The notes: generated from the letters alone by a model not told the origin. DNA of 64,000 nucleotides from Clostridium pasteurianum BC1 (GCF_000389635.1 NC_021182.1:1178001-1242000); one strand, 5' to 3'. Positions 23,224 through 32,985 are shown, counted from the first letter of the stretch. Numbers and translations are program-made.

Positions 23224-26001
23224 ATGGAAATCTTTCAAAAATCAATTGAAGAAATTTTAAATGGATTTCAAGTAGATGTGTCTAGGGGGTTGAATGATGT
23301 TCAGGTATTAGAAAATGAAAAAAAATATGGTAAAAATCAATTTTCACCATCTGAAAAAGTATCTATTATAAAAAAAATATTAGAGGCATTAAAAGAGCCA
23401 ATGATATTTATTCTATTAATTGCTGCATTGATAACCATTGGGATGAATTTGTACAAATATTTTCAGGGACTTCATGCTGAATTCACAGAAAGTATAGGTA
23501 TATTAATTGCTATAGGGCTTTCTGTAGGTATTAATATCATTATGGAAGGAAGGTCACAAAAAGCTTTTGATACATTAAATAGCATAAATGAGGATATAAA
23601 AGTAAAAGTATTGAGGAATGGAGATATCCAATATATACATAAGAAAGATGTAGTAATAGGTGATATTGTAAAAATTGATACTGGCGATAAAGTTCCTGCT
23701 GACGGAAGATTAATAGATACTTTGCAGTTAAAAGTTGATGAATCCATGCTCACAGGAGAAAGTGCTCCCGTTGACAAGGATAGTGACATTATTATTAAAG
23801 AACCTAAAACCAGTTTGTCTGAACGTAAAAATATGGTTTTTGCAGGTACCTTTGTAACCTACGGACAAGGTACTATAGTTGTTACCTCCATTGGTGATAA
23901 AACAGAAATGGGAAATATTGCAGAGGAGCTTAAGAGTACTGAGACAAAATCTACCCCACTGCAGGAAAAATTAGATAAGCTTGCTAAATCCATAAGTTTA
24001 TTGGGAATAATTGCAGCTGGTTTAATATTTTCCTATGAATTATTTAAAATTTATACAAGTAACAGTTTGTCTTTTGACACTATTCAGAATGCATTTATGA
24101 CGAGTATAGCTTTGATAGTAGCTGCAGTCCCCGAGGGGCTGCCTACCGTAGTTGCCATAACACTGGCCTTAAATATAATTAAAATGGCAGGAAGCAATGC
24201 TCTTGTGAGAAAATTAGTTGCCTGTGAGACTATAGGAAGTATAAATGTGATTTGTTCTGATAAAACGGGAACTCTTACTAAAAATCAAATGACAGTAATA
24301 GATATATGGAATAATGGTGATTTATTAAATCCATCAGATTTAAAGAGCAGATTCATGATTGAGAATTTTACAATAAATAGTACTGCAGATATTAATATAC
24401 AAGAAAATAGCGTAAAATTTATAGGTAATCCCACAGAATGTGCATTGTTAAAAGCTTTTAGTGAAACAGACTGTTCAAGAGAACCGGCACAATGTAGTAA
24501 TTATTCTTCATCAGGTACTATATGTGAGGCAAAATGCCGTGATTACGTATCTGATGGCAATAATGAAGTAGCTGTAGATTACACTGATATAAGAAATGCC
24601 GCTGAGGTTATATATCAGTATCCATTTAGTTCAGAAAAGAAATCAATGACCACAGTTACCAAGGAAGATGGAATATATAATGTATATACAAAGGGTAGTC
24701 CGGAAAAGGTCATTTCATTATGCGATAAGATAATAATTAATGATGAAGTACAAGATTTTACAGATGAATTGAAGGAAAAAATAAATAACGAAATTATAAA
24801 ATTGCAGAAACAAGCAAAGAGAATACTTGGATTTTCCCATAGAAATATTGATGAAGTAAAGGGAGAATGGAACAAAATACAGAATAAACTTGAAGATAGC
24901 ATGATTTTTGATGGATTTGTTTCCATAGCAGATCCACTAAGAGATGATGTATATGATGCAATAGAAAAATGTAAGAGCTCTGGTATAAATATAAAGATGT
25001 TGACGGGAGACAATATTGTAACTGCCACTTCTATAGCAAAGCAATTAAATATGGTTAATGAGGACAGCATAATTGTTGAAGCACAACAAATAGATGAAAT
25101 GTCTGATGAAGAACTTCTGAAAATATTGGATAAGATAGTAGTAATTGCGAGAAGTAAACCTCTCACTAAAATGAGAATAGTAAATCTACTAAAAAAGACT
25201 GGTAATGTAGTAGCTGTTACTGGTGATGGTATTAATGATGCACCAGCCTTAAAGAATGCAGATGTAGGAATTGCAATGGGTATAACTGGTACAGAGGTTT
25301 CAAAGGAAGCAAGTGATATTATTCTTCTGGATGATTCCTTCTCAACTATCGTCAAAGCAGTAGAGTGGGGAAGAGGAATATATGAGAACTTCCAGAGATT
25401 TATACAGTTTCAATTGACAGTAAATTTAATTGCTGTGGTTACAGTAATTGTCTGTGAAATACTGGGGAAAGAGCTTCCCTTTACTACTATACAATTGTTA
25501 TGGGTAAATCTGATAATGGACGGTCCTCCAGCATTATCTTTAGGTCTTGAAGCTTTAAGAGAACACCTTATGGAAAAAGAGCCCGTGAAAAGAGATGCTA
25601 ATATAATAACAGGGCACATGTTATCTCGCATAATAGTAAATGGCATATTCATAATTATTATGATGATGCTCCTAATAAATAATAATATTTTAGGTGGAAA
25701 TGCTCAGCAGCAAAATGCTATAATATTCACTAGTTTCGTATTATTCCAGCTATTTAATGCCTTCAATTCCAGAGAATTAGAAGATGAAAGCATATTCAAG
25801 AATTTGTTGAAAAATAAAGCTATGCTGCTTATGATAGGCCTCACATTTATACTGCAGATAATAATAACTCAATTTGGAGGGGAAATTTTCAGAACTGTAC
25901 CATTATCTCTTACAATGTGGCTAAAAGTTATAGGATATACTTTTACAGTTGTAATATTCTCAGAATTAATAAGATTTTTCAGAAGAACATTTTCTTTTTA
26001 A
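23224..26001 (+). CDS. P2-type cation-transporting ATPase (Ca2+/Mn2+ exporter class)
   Basis: 925 residues, GGAGGGG before ATG 23224. Domain order: N-terminal cation-ATPase domain, two membrane segments (about 55-110), actuator with TGES (LTGESAPVDKDS), PEGLP in membrane segment 4, phosphorylation motif CSDKTGTLT (Asp about 346), KGSPEKV in the nucleotide domain, MLTGDN, and hinge VTGDGINDAPALK, then six C-terminal membrane segments. The upstream Mn riboswitch makes Mn(II) export the best guess. An insertion in the nucleotide domain (about residues 417-450) carries Cys spaced C-x6-C-x9-C-x3-C, absent from ordinary members as far as I know. Probably a metal or redox sensing patch. Confidence 0.93.
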   Translation: MEIFQKSIEEILNGFQVDVSRGLNDVQVLENEKKYGKNQFSPSEKVSIIKKILEALKEPMIFILLIAALITIGMNLYKYFQGLHAEFTESIGILIAIGLSVGINIIMEGRSQKAFDTLNSINEDIKVKVLRNGDIQYIHKKDVVIGDIVKIDTGDKVPADGRLIDTLQLKVDESMLTGESAPVDKDSDIIIKEPKTSLSERKNMVFAGTFVTYGQGTIVVTSIGDKTEMGNIAEELKSTETKSTPLQEKLDKLAKSISLLGIIAAGLIFSYELFKIYTSNSLSFDTIQNAFMTSIALIVAAVPEGLPTVVAITLALNIIKMAGSNALVRKLVACETIGSINVICSDKTGTLTKNQMTVIDIWNNGDLLNPSDLKSRFMIENFTINSTADINIQENSVKFIGNPTECALLKAFSETDCSREPAQCSNYSSSGTICEAKCRDYVSDGNNEVAVDYTDIRNAAEVIYQYPFSSEKKSMTTVTKEDGIYNVYTKGSPEKVISLCDKIIINDEVQDFTDELKEKINNEIIKLQKQAKRILGFSHRNIDEVKGEWNKIQNKLEDSMIFDGFVSIADPLRDDVYDAIEKCKSSGINIKMLTGDNIVTATSIAKQLNMVNEDSIIVEAQQIDEMSDEELLKILDKIVVIARSKPLTKMRIVNLLKKTGNVVAVTGDGINDAPALKNADVGIAMGITGTEVSKEASDIILLDDSFSTIVKAVEWGRGIYENFQRFIQFQLTVNLIAVVTVIVCEILGKELPFTTIQLLWVNLIMDGPPALSLGLEALREHLMEKEPVKRDANIITGHMLSRIIVNGIFIIIMMMLLINNNILGGNAQQQNAIIFTSFVLFQLFNAFNSRELEDESIFKNLLKNKAMLLMIGLTFILQIIITQFGGEIFRTVPLSLTMWLKVIGYTFTVVIFSELIRFFRRTFSF

Positions 26002-26017
26002 TTACTTTCTAAAAAGG

Positions 26018-26147
26018 AGCTGTCTCACAATACATATATTGTGAGACAGCTCCTTAGCTTATTCTACTATTAAAATTTGATTTTTTGTAGTTGAATGATG
26101 CTGTTCTCAAATTTAATGGATATTTATTTTCTTTTAAGACAGCTTCA
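26018..26147 (+). repeat. Composite two-hairpin repeat, copy B
   Basis: GGAGCTGTCTCACAATA pairs with its complement TATTGTGAGACAGCTCC around 26022-26054 and acts as the terminator of the ATPase gene. After TTATTCTACTATTAAAA comes GCTGTTCTCAAATTTAAT ... TTTTAAGACAGC (26101-26143). Same order as 14661-14815. It abuts the GH31 remnant. Confidence 0.65.
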
Positions 26148-26155
26148 AAATTATT

Positions 26156-26719
26156 TTACTGATGAATTTTCACATTGTGGTTTTCATCAACTGGAATATG
26201 AACATACAGTGTTTTACTGTTTGTGTCATAGAAATAAGAACGATTTGTATTGTTCATGGCATCCATTGATTGAACGCTTGTATATTTTTCATTAGCTGCT
26301 TCAACTTTAGATGGATTATTAACATTATTTAATTTCAATGTATATTGTTGCAGGCTTGAATTGTAGTTTTGTTTTACTTTATCTTGAGAGAACTCAATTT
26401 CATTTCCTGCTTGTTTTACATCAAAATTTGTAACATTATATTTTCCGTTATTGTGGTCAAGTGTTTTGCCATCATCTTCATAAAAACTGTAGTTTGCTTT
26501 GTTATCTAAATAGGTATTAAGTATCAAGTTTGTTAATGGTTTTTCTCCTGTGTACTGTTGTACATCACGAGTTGGGATGATAGAGTCTTTTTTAATAAAT
26601 ATAGGCATATAGTCTAATGGAGCATCAACTGTAATTGTTTGTCCACCTTTGTACTCTTTATTATCCCAGAAATTCACCCATGTTTGCCCATGTGGCAAGT
26701 ATACTTTGTATTGAAAGAT
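26156..26719 (-). pseudogene. 3' fragment of a GH31 alpha-glucosidase/alpha-xylosidase-type gene
   Basis: Read on the minus strand, about 185 codons. It starts inside a frame without ribosome site: YKVYLPHGQTWVNFW, then KEYKGGQTITVDAPLDYMPI and FIKKDSIIPTRD, the conserved end of the GH31 barrel and its beta domain, followed by a DUF5110-like YSFYEDDGKT stretch. All catalytic residues are missing; intact family members exceed 650 residues. The open frame ends at a stop just upstream (26720-26722). It is joined head to head with a GH66 fragment. Confidence 0.85.
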
Positions 26720-27082
26720 TCATCATTAAAGGATATTGCTACAAGTACAACTAGCGAGGCAAATAAAGTATGGACATTTACTAAAAAAGATTCAAATTAT
26801 GAAATTATTCATCTGATAAACCTACGAGGAGAATCAAATAATTCTTGGAGAGACACTAATGCAGATTATCCAATACCTACTGCATTATCTAATTTTACTG
26901 TGAAATATTACTATACAAATCCAGTAGGGAGTGTATCTTTTGTTTCACCTGACTACAATAATGGAAAAACTTATAATGTACAATTTACAAAAGGAACTGA
27001 TGCTAATGGAAATTACATTACATTTACAGTTCCCACTTTACAATACTGGGATATGATTTATATTAGACAGGTAAATAAATAA
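26700..27082 (+). pseudogene. 3' fragment of a GH66 dextranase/cycloisomaltooligosaccharide glucanotransferase-type gene
   Basis: About 125 codons in frame to the stop at 27080-27082: NKVWTFTKKD, YEIIHLINLRG, VKYYYTNPVGSVSFVSPD, FTVPTLQYWDMIYIRQ. These match the C-terminal beta-sandwich of GH66 enzymes, which cut or cyclise dextran. No start or ribosome site; the 5' part is missing. With the GH31 fragment it marks a lost dextran/isomaltooligosaccharide locus. Confidence 0.8.
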
Positions 27083-27108
27083 TTAGTTAGTATAGCATCT
27101 AAGCAAGT

Positions 27109-27145
27109 GGGAGTGAAAACTTCCATTAAGTAAGATTCATTGATC
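27109..27145 (+). repeat. Copy of the 'AAGTAAGATTCATTGAT' repeat family
   Basis: AAGTGGGAGTGAAAACTTCC followed by TTAAGTAAGATTCATTGAT (27126-27144). The same tail occurs at 41776-41794 and, inverted, at 55680-55698. Here the hairpin is degraded. Confidence 0.55.
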
Positions 27146-27213
27146 CTTACAAGGTTTTTAGTTTTAGGCAGAGATTGCCCTGCTTAAAATTTTTAAGTAC
27201 AACTTATAAAAAG

Positions 27214-27252
27214 TTATATCATCAATGATTATTTGAATCATTGATGATATAA
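27214..27252. terminator. 17-bp perfect bidirectional stem-loop
   Basis: TTATATCATCAATGATT (27214-27230) pairs with AATCATTGATGATATAA (27236-27252), 5-nt loop, A/T runs on both sides. It can end both the GH66 remnant and the minus-strand gene at 27287. Confidence 0.75.
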
Positions 27253-27286
27253 AAAAATTGCTAAAAAAATCAAATAATTTTTTTAA

Positions 27287-27472
27287 TTATTGTCTGTCAT
27301 CCTTATGTCTATTATATCCTCTCTGAGTTTGACCATTTACATTATATTTATCCATTGCAAATTGCTTTACTTCTTTAACTTGCTGAGACATAGCCGTTTC
27401 TGCATTCTCATTATGATCTTCTACACTTTTTATATTAGCCTTTGAGCTATTCAATGAGTTGAAATTTGCCAT
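27287..27472 (-). CDS. Small hydrophilic protein, 61 residues
   Basis: Start ATG at 27472 on the minus strand, AAGGGAGA upstream with 9-nt spacing. Sequence begins MANFNSLNSSKANIKS and ends RGYNRHKDDRQ. Asn/Ser/Gln/Lys-rich, no cysteine, no hydrophobic segment, predicted helical middle (AETAMSQQVKEVKQFAMDKY). The MAN... start and composition recall small spore proteins, but there is no SASP motif, so I leave function open. A strong terminator follows. Confidence 0.6.
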   Translation of the reverse strand: MANFNSLNSSKANIKSVEDHNENAETAMSQQVKEVKQFAMDKYNVNGQTQRGYNRHKDDRQ

Positions 27473-27950
27473 TTTATAAGGTCTCCCTTCCACATAACTA
27501 TAGTCAGATGCTATTATAATATTATACTGATGCTAAAAATAAAAAACTTTTAAAATTAAAATATTATCATATTTATTTTATACAATATAACAATCATTAT
27601 ACGGATTGATATGTGATTATATTGTGGTATAATTAGGAATAATGACTAAATAAATTTTTGGAATTATTGGTTTTTGTAATTGTATAATTTATTTAATAAA
27701 ATAGTATACCAACAATTTTCTTTATTAATATAATGGAAGTAACAAATGAATAAATTGATTTAAAATCAAATAATTAGTATAATAAGAAAAAAGTTAAGGT
27801 ATTTAAAGAATAGCAAGTCAAAGATACAAAGTGAATTCTGCATTGAAAAGTAGTATGTACATGAAAGTTTTTATCAAAATAATAGTATGCAAAATAAACT
27901 TGAACTGGCTGAATATTTCTTTATGAGATTTAAGGATAGAAGGGATAATA
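27473..27950 (+). other. Gene-free stretch before the methionine aminopeptidase gene
   Basis: Very AT-rich. It contains a decayed MITE-like left end at 27797-27826 (AGGTATTTAAAGAATAGCAA then GTCAAAGATA), comparable to 18592-18625, followed by the aminopeptidase leader. No ORF supported. Confidence 0.4.
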
Positions 27951-28700
27951 GTGATAGAAATAAAAACCAAACAAGAAATTGAATATATGCAGGAAGCAGG
28001 CAAAATATTGGCAGCATGCCATAAGGAAATTAGAAAATTGATAAAGCCTGGTATAACTACCATGGAAATAGATAGTTTTGTGGAAAAGTTTTTAAAAGAG
28101 CATAATGCTACTCCGGAAGAAAAAGGCTATATGGGATATCCTTATGCTACTTGTGCTTCAGTAAATGATGAAATTTGCCATGGATTTCCAACTAAGAATC
28201 ATTTAAAAGAAGGAGATATTGTAACTATAGATATGGTGGTAAATTTAAATGGCTGGCTTGCTGATTCTGCCTGGTCTTATGCTGTAGGAAAAATATCAAA
28301 GGAAGCAGAAGATCTTATGAAGGTCACAAAAGAGTGCCTTTATAGAGGAATAAAGAAAGCTGCTGTGGGAAATCACATAGGTGATATAGGACATGAAATA
28401 CAAACTTATGCAGAGTCTCTTGGATATTCTGTAGTAAGAGACTATACAGGACATGGTATAGGACAAAAAATGCATGATGATATATGTGTACCTCACTATG
28501 GTAAACCAGGAAGAGGTATAAAGCTTAGAGAGGGAATGGTAATTACTATAGAACCTATGATAAATATAGGCAGCTATGAAACTGTGGAAGATAAAAATGG
28601 ATGGACAGCACGTACGGTAGACGGAAGTCTTTCAGCCCAATATGAACACACTCTTGCAATAACAAAGGATGGACCAATAATTCTAACAGAGCAGGATTAG
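27951..28700 (+). CDS. map: Type I methionine aminopeptidase
   Basis: 249 residues from GTG 27951, AAGGG 8 nt upstream. Metal-binding and active-site stretches: DEICHGFPT (His about 79), VTIDMVVNLNGWLADSAW (Asp), GHGIG (His), TIEPM (Glu) and a final Glu in QYEHT. Removes the N-terminal Met from nascent proteins in the cytoplasm. It is away from the ribosomal operon where map usually lies, so this is probably a second copy. Confidence 0.95.
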   Translation: MIEIKTKQEIEYMQEAGKILAACHKEIRKLIKPGITTMEIDSFVEKFLKEHNATPEEKGYMGYPYATCASVNDEICHGFPTKNHLKEGDIVTIDMVVNLNGWLADSAWSYAVGKISKEAEDLMKVTKECLYRGIKKAAVGNHIGDIGHEIQTYAESLGYSVVRDYTGHGIGQKMHDDICVPHYGKPGRGIKLREGMVITIEPMINIGSYETVEDKNGWTARTVDGSLSAQYEHTLAITKDGPIILTEQD

Positions 28701-28713
28701 TACTTAAAAATAG

Positions 28714-28763
28714 AAAAAGACGAAGAGAAAATAGGCAACTGCTTTTCCTTCGTCCTTTTTTCT
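28714..28763. terminator. Convergent bidirectional terminator
   Basis: AAAAAGACGAAGAGAAAA pairs with TTTTCCTTCGTCCTTTTT between the aminopeptidase gene (plus) and the CDF gene (minus). Confidence 0.8.
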
Positions 28764-28781
28764 ATATTACTAGTTTAAAGT

Positions 28782-29963
28782 TTAATGAGTATAGTCTTGA
28801 TCTACAGTTATAATCGTACTATAAAAAGGATTTGCCTCTCTTACAGCCGTATCAATATTATTTTTAAGGATTTCTTTCTCTTCTTCTGATATTTTATTGT
28901 CAAAGCTTATAACTACGTCAAATATTAATTTTCTATTTTTACCTTCCCCAACTATTCTGAAATCATGAAGGGATTTTACAATGGGAAAGTTTTTTAATAT
29001 TTCTATAACAGAATTTTTAGTCTTGATTACCTCAGCAGAATTATTACATATGGGATCCATATGTATAACTATAAACATATCCAGTTCTTCAGAAAGTTCT
29101 TTTTCGGCAGTGTCAATTACATCATGAATTTTCATAATTGGCATATTGCAGGGTACTTCAGCATGAAGGGATGCCATGGTTCTTCCTGGACCGTAATTGT
29201 GTATTATTAAATCATGTACTCCTGAAATATAATCATAGCTAAGCACACCTTTCCTCAGTTCTTTTACCAATTTAGGATCTGGAGCTTCACCAAGCAATGG
29301 ATTAAGGGTTTCCTTTATAAAGGAAATTCCAGATATCAATATAAAAATTGCCACCACCATACCTACATAGCCGTCTATAGAAATATGAGTAAAATACGAT
29401 ACCAATAGAGATATTATAACTCCACCTAGTATTGCTACGTCATTTAAGGAATCAGCTCCTGTAGCTTCAAGAGTAGAGGATTCAATTAACTTGCCTAAAG
29501 TTTTGTTAAAGTGACTGAGCCACAGCTTTAAGGGTATAGCAACAAGTATGATTATAAAGGTTATTAGATTAAAATTAACAGGCTCTGGATGTAATATTCT
29601 CTGTAATGAGCTTTTTATAAACTCAAAGCCTACTATTAATATCAAGAAAGAAACTACCAGTGCTGAAACATATTCCATTCTTCCATGTCCAAAAGGATGC
29701 TCTTTATCCGCAGGCTTTCCTGCCAGTTTAAATCCTATAAGAGTTACCAAGGAAGAAGTTACATCTGCCAGATTATGGACTGCATCTGCAATTATGGCAA
29801 TACTATTAGTAAAAATACCAAGGATGATTTCAATAATAAAGAGCATTAAATTAATTATAATTCCAATAATTCCACTTAAAATTCCATATTTTTCTCTAAC
29901 ATCTTTGTCATTTATATTATCGTAATTTTTTATAAAATGCGATATTATAAATTTTACAGTCAT
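28782..29963 (-). CDS. Cation diffusion facilitator (CDF) family transporter
   Basis: 393 residues; start ATG at 29963 on the minus strand because AGGGAG lies 8 nt upstream; an in-frame ATG at 29981 overlaps that site. Six membrane segments in residues about 20-215, with metal-site motifs IIADAVHNLADV and HPFGHGRMEY, and TGADSLNDVAI in segment 5. The cytoplasmic C-terminal domain continues unusually long (to about 390), with a second ferredoxin-like stretch DFRIVGEGKNRKLIFDVV. Exports divalent metals such as Zn, Fe, Co or Mn in exchange for protons. Confidence 0.93.
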   Translation of the reverse strand: MTVKFIISHFIKNYDNINDKDVREKYGILSGIIGIIINLMLFIIEIILGIFTNSIAIIADAVHNLADVTSSLVTLIGFKLAGKPADKEHPFGHGRMEYVSALVVSFLILIVGFEFIKSSLQRILHPEPVNFNLITFIIILVAIPLKLWLSHFNKTLGKLIESSTLEATGADSLNDVAILGGVIISLLVSYFTHISIDGYVGMVVAIFILISGISFIKETLNPLLGEAPDPKLVKELRKGVLSYDYISGVHDLIIHNYGPGRTMASLHAEVPCNMPIMKIHDVIDTAEKELSEELDMFIVIHMDPICNNSAEVIKTKNSVIEILKNFPIVKSLHDFRIVGEGKNRKLIFDVVISFDNKISEEEKEILKNNIDTAVREANPFYSTIITVDQDYTH

Positions 29964-30241
29964 TTTAAACACTCCCTGCATGAGGCATGTTAAAAAAATA
30001 GCTCAATAAATATAGTGGTTTATTTCTTTAAACATGCTTAATATTTTAAGTCCTATTATACGATATTTTGATTAAATAGTATAGTAATTATACTATTACT
30101 TCAATTCGTAATTTTTTGTTCAAAAGACGAACTAAGAAACAAATGTATGTAATTTATTTTTTAGTATTATGGAAAAATAAAGCCATTTTTTGATATACTT
30201 TATATTGTCTAAAAAATATAAACTTGGAGGTTTAATTAAAT

Positions 30242-31543
30242 ATGAGTACTGAAATAGAATTAGCTGAAAATCTTATAGATTTTATATATGAAAGTCCTTC
30301 TGCTTTTCATGCAGTAACAAGTATTAAAAAAGTCCTTGACAAAAAGGGATTTATTGAACTCAACGAAGGCGATAGATGGGAACTTCAAAAGGGTGGAAAA
30401 TATTTTGTTGTTAGAAATGATTCAGCTATTATATCCTTTATTGTAGGGAGCGGAATTATAGCTAAAAAAGGTTTTAAAATTATTGGAGCACATACGGATT
30501 CACCAAGCTTTAGAATTAAACCCTGTCCTGAAATTACATCAGAAAAAAATTATGTAAAACTAAATACGGAGGTATATGGAGGACCAATCTTGAATACCTG
30601 GCTTGATAGACCCCTTTCTTTAGCAGGTAGGGTAACTGTAAAGGGAAAGGATCTACTTTATCCAGAAGCAGCCCTTGTGAATATAAAAAGACCAATTATG
30701 ATTATTCCCAATTTGGCAATACACATGAATAGAGCAATTAATAAAGGGGTTGAACTAAATAGACAGACAGATGTGCTTCCACTATTAGGACTTATAAATA
30801 ATACCTTAGAAAAAGATAATCTCTTAGTTAAAACTATAGCTAAGGAATTTAATATAAAGGCAGATGAAATACTTGATTTTGATCTTTTCCTATATGAATA
30901 TGACAAGGGAAATATAATGGGACTTAATAATGAATTTGTTTCCAGCAGCAGACTAGATGATCTGGAGATGGTTCATGCAGGAGTGATAGCTCTTAGTAAT
31001 TCTGATGTGATAGAAGCTACTAGTGTTCTAGCCTGTTTTGACAATGAGGAAGTGGGAAGTTCTACAAAACAAGGAGCTGATTCAGAATTACTTTCAAGTA
31101 CTCTTGAAAGAATTGTCATATCCTTTGGTGGAGATAGAGAAGATTATTTTAGAGCTCTTTATAAAAGCTTCATGATTTCTGCAGATGCCGCTCATGCAGT
31201 TCATCCTAACAGGGGAGACAAAAGTGATCCTACTAATAGACCTATTATTAACAAGGGACCAGTTATTAAGATAAGTTCAAATCAGAAATATACTTCGGAT
31301 AGTAATAGTATTGCTGTATATGAAACAATATGTAAAAAGGCAAATATACCAGTACAAAAATTTGTAAACAGATCAGATGAGCCAGGTGGTAGTACAATAG
31401 GGCCTATATCTTCTACTCATGTGGGTATAAGAAGTGTAGATATAGGAACGCCGCTGCTTGCGATGCACTCGGTAAGGGAACTATGTGGCGTTGACGATCA
31501 TTTCTATGTAGAGAAATCTTTTGAGGAATTTTATAAATTATAA
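30242..31543 (+). CDS. M18 family aminopeptidase
   Basis: 433 residues, GGAGG before ATG 30242. Dizinc peptidase motifs: GAHTDSPSFRIKP (His), SRLDD (bridging Asp), FDNEEVGSSTKQGADS (Glu pair), ISADAAHAVHPN, and the final His in SSTHVGIRS / AMHSVREL. Cytoplasmic dodecameric exopeptidase that releases acidic or neutral N-terminal residues. Monocistronic with a palindrome-rich 3' region. Confidence 0.94.
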   Translation: MSTEIELAENLIDFIYESPSAFHAVTSIKKVLDKKGFIELNEGDRWELQKGGKYFVVRNDSAIISFIVGSGIIAKKGFKIIGAHTDSPSFRIKPCPEITSEKNYVKLNTEVYGGPILNTWLDRPLSLAGRVTVKGKDLLYPEAALVNIKRPIMIIPNLAIHMNRAINKGVELNRQTDVLPLLGLINNTLEKDNLLVKTIAKEFNIKADEILDFDLFLYEYDKGNIMGLNNEFVSSSRLDDLEMVHAGVIALSNSDVIEATSVLACFDNEEVGSSTKQGADSELLSSTLERIVISFGGDREDYFRALYKSFMISADAAHAVHPNRGDKSDPTNRPIINKGPVIKISSNQKYTSDSNSIAVYETICKKANIPVQKFVNRSDEPGGSTIGPISSTHVGIRSVDIGTPLLAMHSVRELCGVDDHFYVEKSFEEFYKL

Positions 31544-31548
31544 GGATG

Positions 31549-31799
31549 CTTTTTCTCTGCTGCGCTGCGAAAAAAGCTTTATAACTAAAAATGTAATGAT
31601 TATAAAAGACTAATTATGTTTTATTTTAAAATTTTTTCGTAGAGAATTGGAGAAAAAATATCCTTCACTTTTGGCTTTAGCCAAATCTATCACTTTCAAC
31701 AAGCAAAGCGATGTTGAAGCTTTCACCTTTCACGAAGTGAAATCTTTAGTTTTTTGTGGCTGTAAAATTCCATGTTTTTGGAATTTTACAGCCACAAAA
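31549..31799. terminator. Cluster of hairpins ending with a 20-bp bidirectional terminator
   Basis: TTTTGTGGCTGTAAAATTCC (31752-31771) pairs perfectly with its complement at 31780-31799. Upstream are smaller dyads: GCTTTTT/AAAAAAGC (about 31549-31577), GGCTTTAGCC (about 31673) and TTTCACGAAGTGAAA (about 31728). The 335-nt gap has no gene. Confidence 0.75.
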
Positions 31800-31879
31800 G
31801 TTTTCACTGGTTAATGAATAAAAACCTTCATGTTAGTTCGCAACCTTCTTAAATTACTAATTAGAGTTTCAGTAAAACT

Positions 31880-32839
31880 TTAACAGCAGTCACCATTACA
31901 GTCTGAATTTCCAGAACAGTTTGCACAAGGAGATTTAGTCTGCAGAGGTATACATTCTACTTTGAAAGTACATTCATCAATAGAATATGCATCTTCGCTG
32001 TTGTTGAAACAAACTTTATTATCATTGAAACTTACCCTCATTGGAACTACTTCCATAACTTCATCATTGATAACACTTACTTTTAAACCTGGTTTATAGA
32101 TTTTCTTTTCTCCAGCCTTTGTAGTAATTTCTATAGTATCTGAGGAAGTTATCAGTGATTTTATATTTCCATCTTCAAAGAAATTTATAGAATTTAAATC
32201 TCCATGAATACCCAGTGCATTTGTATCATAAGAGGTTATAGCACCTATTGGAGTTTCTACTCTAGTTGGTTTAAGTGGCTCAAAGGATTTTAGCTTTCCA
32301 CTATTGTAAAAGGCCAAACCTATACGTGCCATAACTTTACCAATGGGTGAAGTTATTTCTACAGGATTATTAGGCCAAAAAGTAATACTCTTTACAACTC
32401 CATCTTCATAGAAATTTACAGCTATAATTTTCTTTTCAAATTTTCCTACAGAAAGATCAAAGGAAATATCCTCTGCTAGCTTATATTCATCTAGTTCTGA
32501 CCAGTAGGCTGTAATTTGACCATTTAAAGGGAATATACGTTTTATGTTGCCATTTTGGTAAAAAGTAATTAATTCTGCTGGTAAAATTCCTATAGAAGTG
32601 TTGATTTTAGCTTGCTTTTCTAAATAAACACTTTGTAAATTTCCATTATCATAGAAAGAAAATGATTTAATATGTTTACGTCTTTCGCTGCCATTCTCAT
32701 ATTGTGGAATAAAAGTTCCATAATTTGTCTTTAATTCATTTACTTCAGTTACAACGCAATCTCGTGGATTACCGTTTTTATAGTAGTCCATGGAAGATAT
32801 ACCTTTAATAACACCATACTTGGTATCTAACTTTTCCAT
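31880..32839 (-). CDS. MORN-like repeat protein with C-terminal Cys-rich tail
   Basis: 319 residues, GGGGAG ahead of ATG 32839 on the minus strand. At least six repeats of the type 'xFYxNGxxKSI' (MDYYKNGNPR, FSFYDNGNLQSV, ITFYQNGNIKRI, VNFYEDGVVKSI, LAFYNSGKLKSF, INFFEDGNIKSL), a relaxed MORN pattern. The last 20 residues hold CANCSGNSDCNGDCC, five Cys that could bind metal or be modified. No signal peptide. I know similar hypothetical proteins in anaerobic Firmicutes but no function. Confidence 0.7.
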   Translation of the reverse strand: MEKLDTKYGVIKGISSMDYYKNGNPRDCVVTEVNELKTNYGTFIPQYENGSERRKHIKSFSFYDNGNLQSVYLEKQAKINTSIGILPAELITFYQNGNIKRIFPLNGQITAYWSELDEYKLAEDISFDLSVGKFEKKIIAVNFYEDGVVKSITFWPNNPVEITSPIGKVMARIGLAFYNSGKLKSFEPLKPTRVETPIGAITSYDTNALGIHGDLNSINFFEDGNIKSLITSSDTIEITTKAGEKKIYKPGLKVSVINDEVMEVVPMRVSFNDNKVCFNNSEDAYSIDECTFKVECIPLQTKSPCANCSGNSDCNGDCC

Positions 32840-32985
32840 AATCTGCTCCCCCTAGTTTATAATAAATATTATTTATTAATAAATTCTAAAAATTAATACT
32901 ATTTTATACAATAATAATTTTTATGTCAATGTCAATAATATGCTTCCATGTATTATATACAATAATGTTGCCTTAGGATATTTTA

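Noticed and set aside
24615-25355. 246-codon open frame on the minus strand
   Set aside because: It lies wholly opposite the conserved P-type ATPase coding sequence, has no ribosome site and a Ser/Ile/Leu-rich shadow composition.
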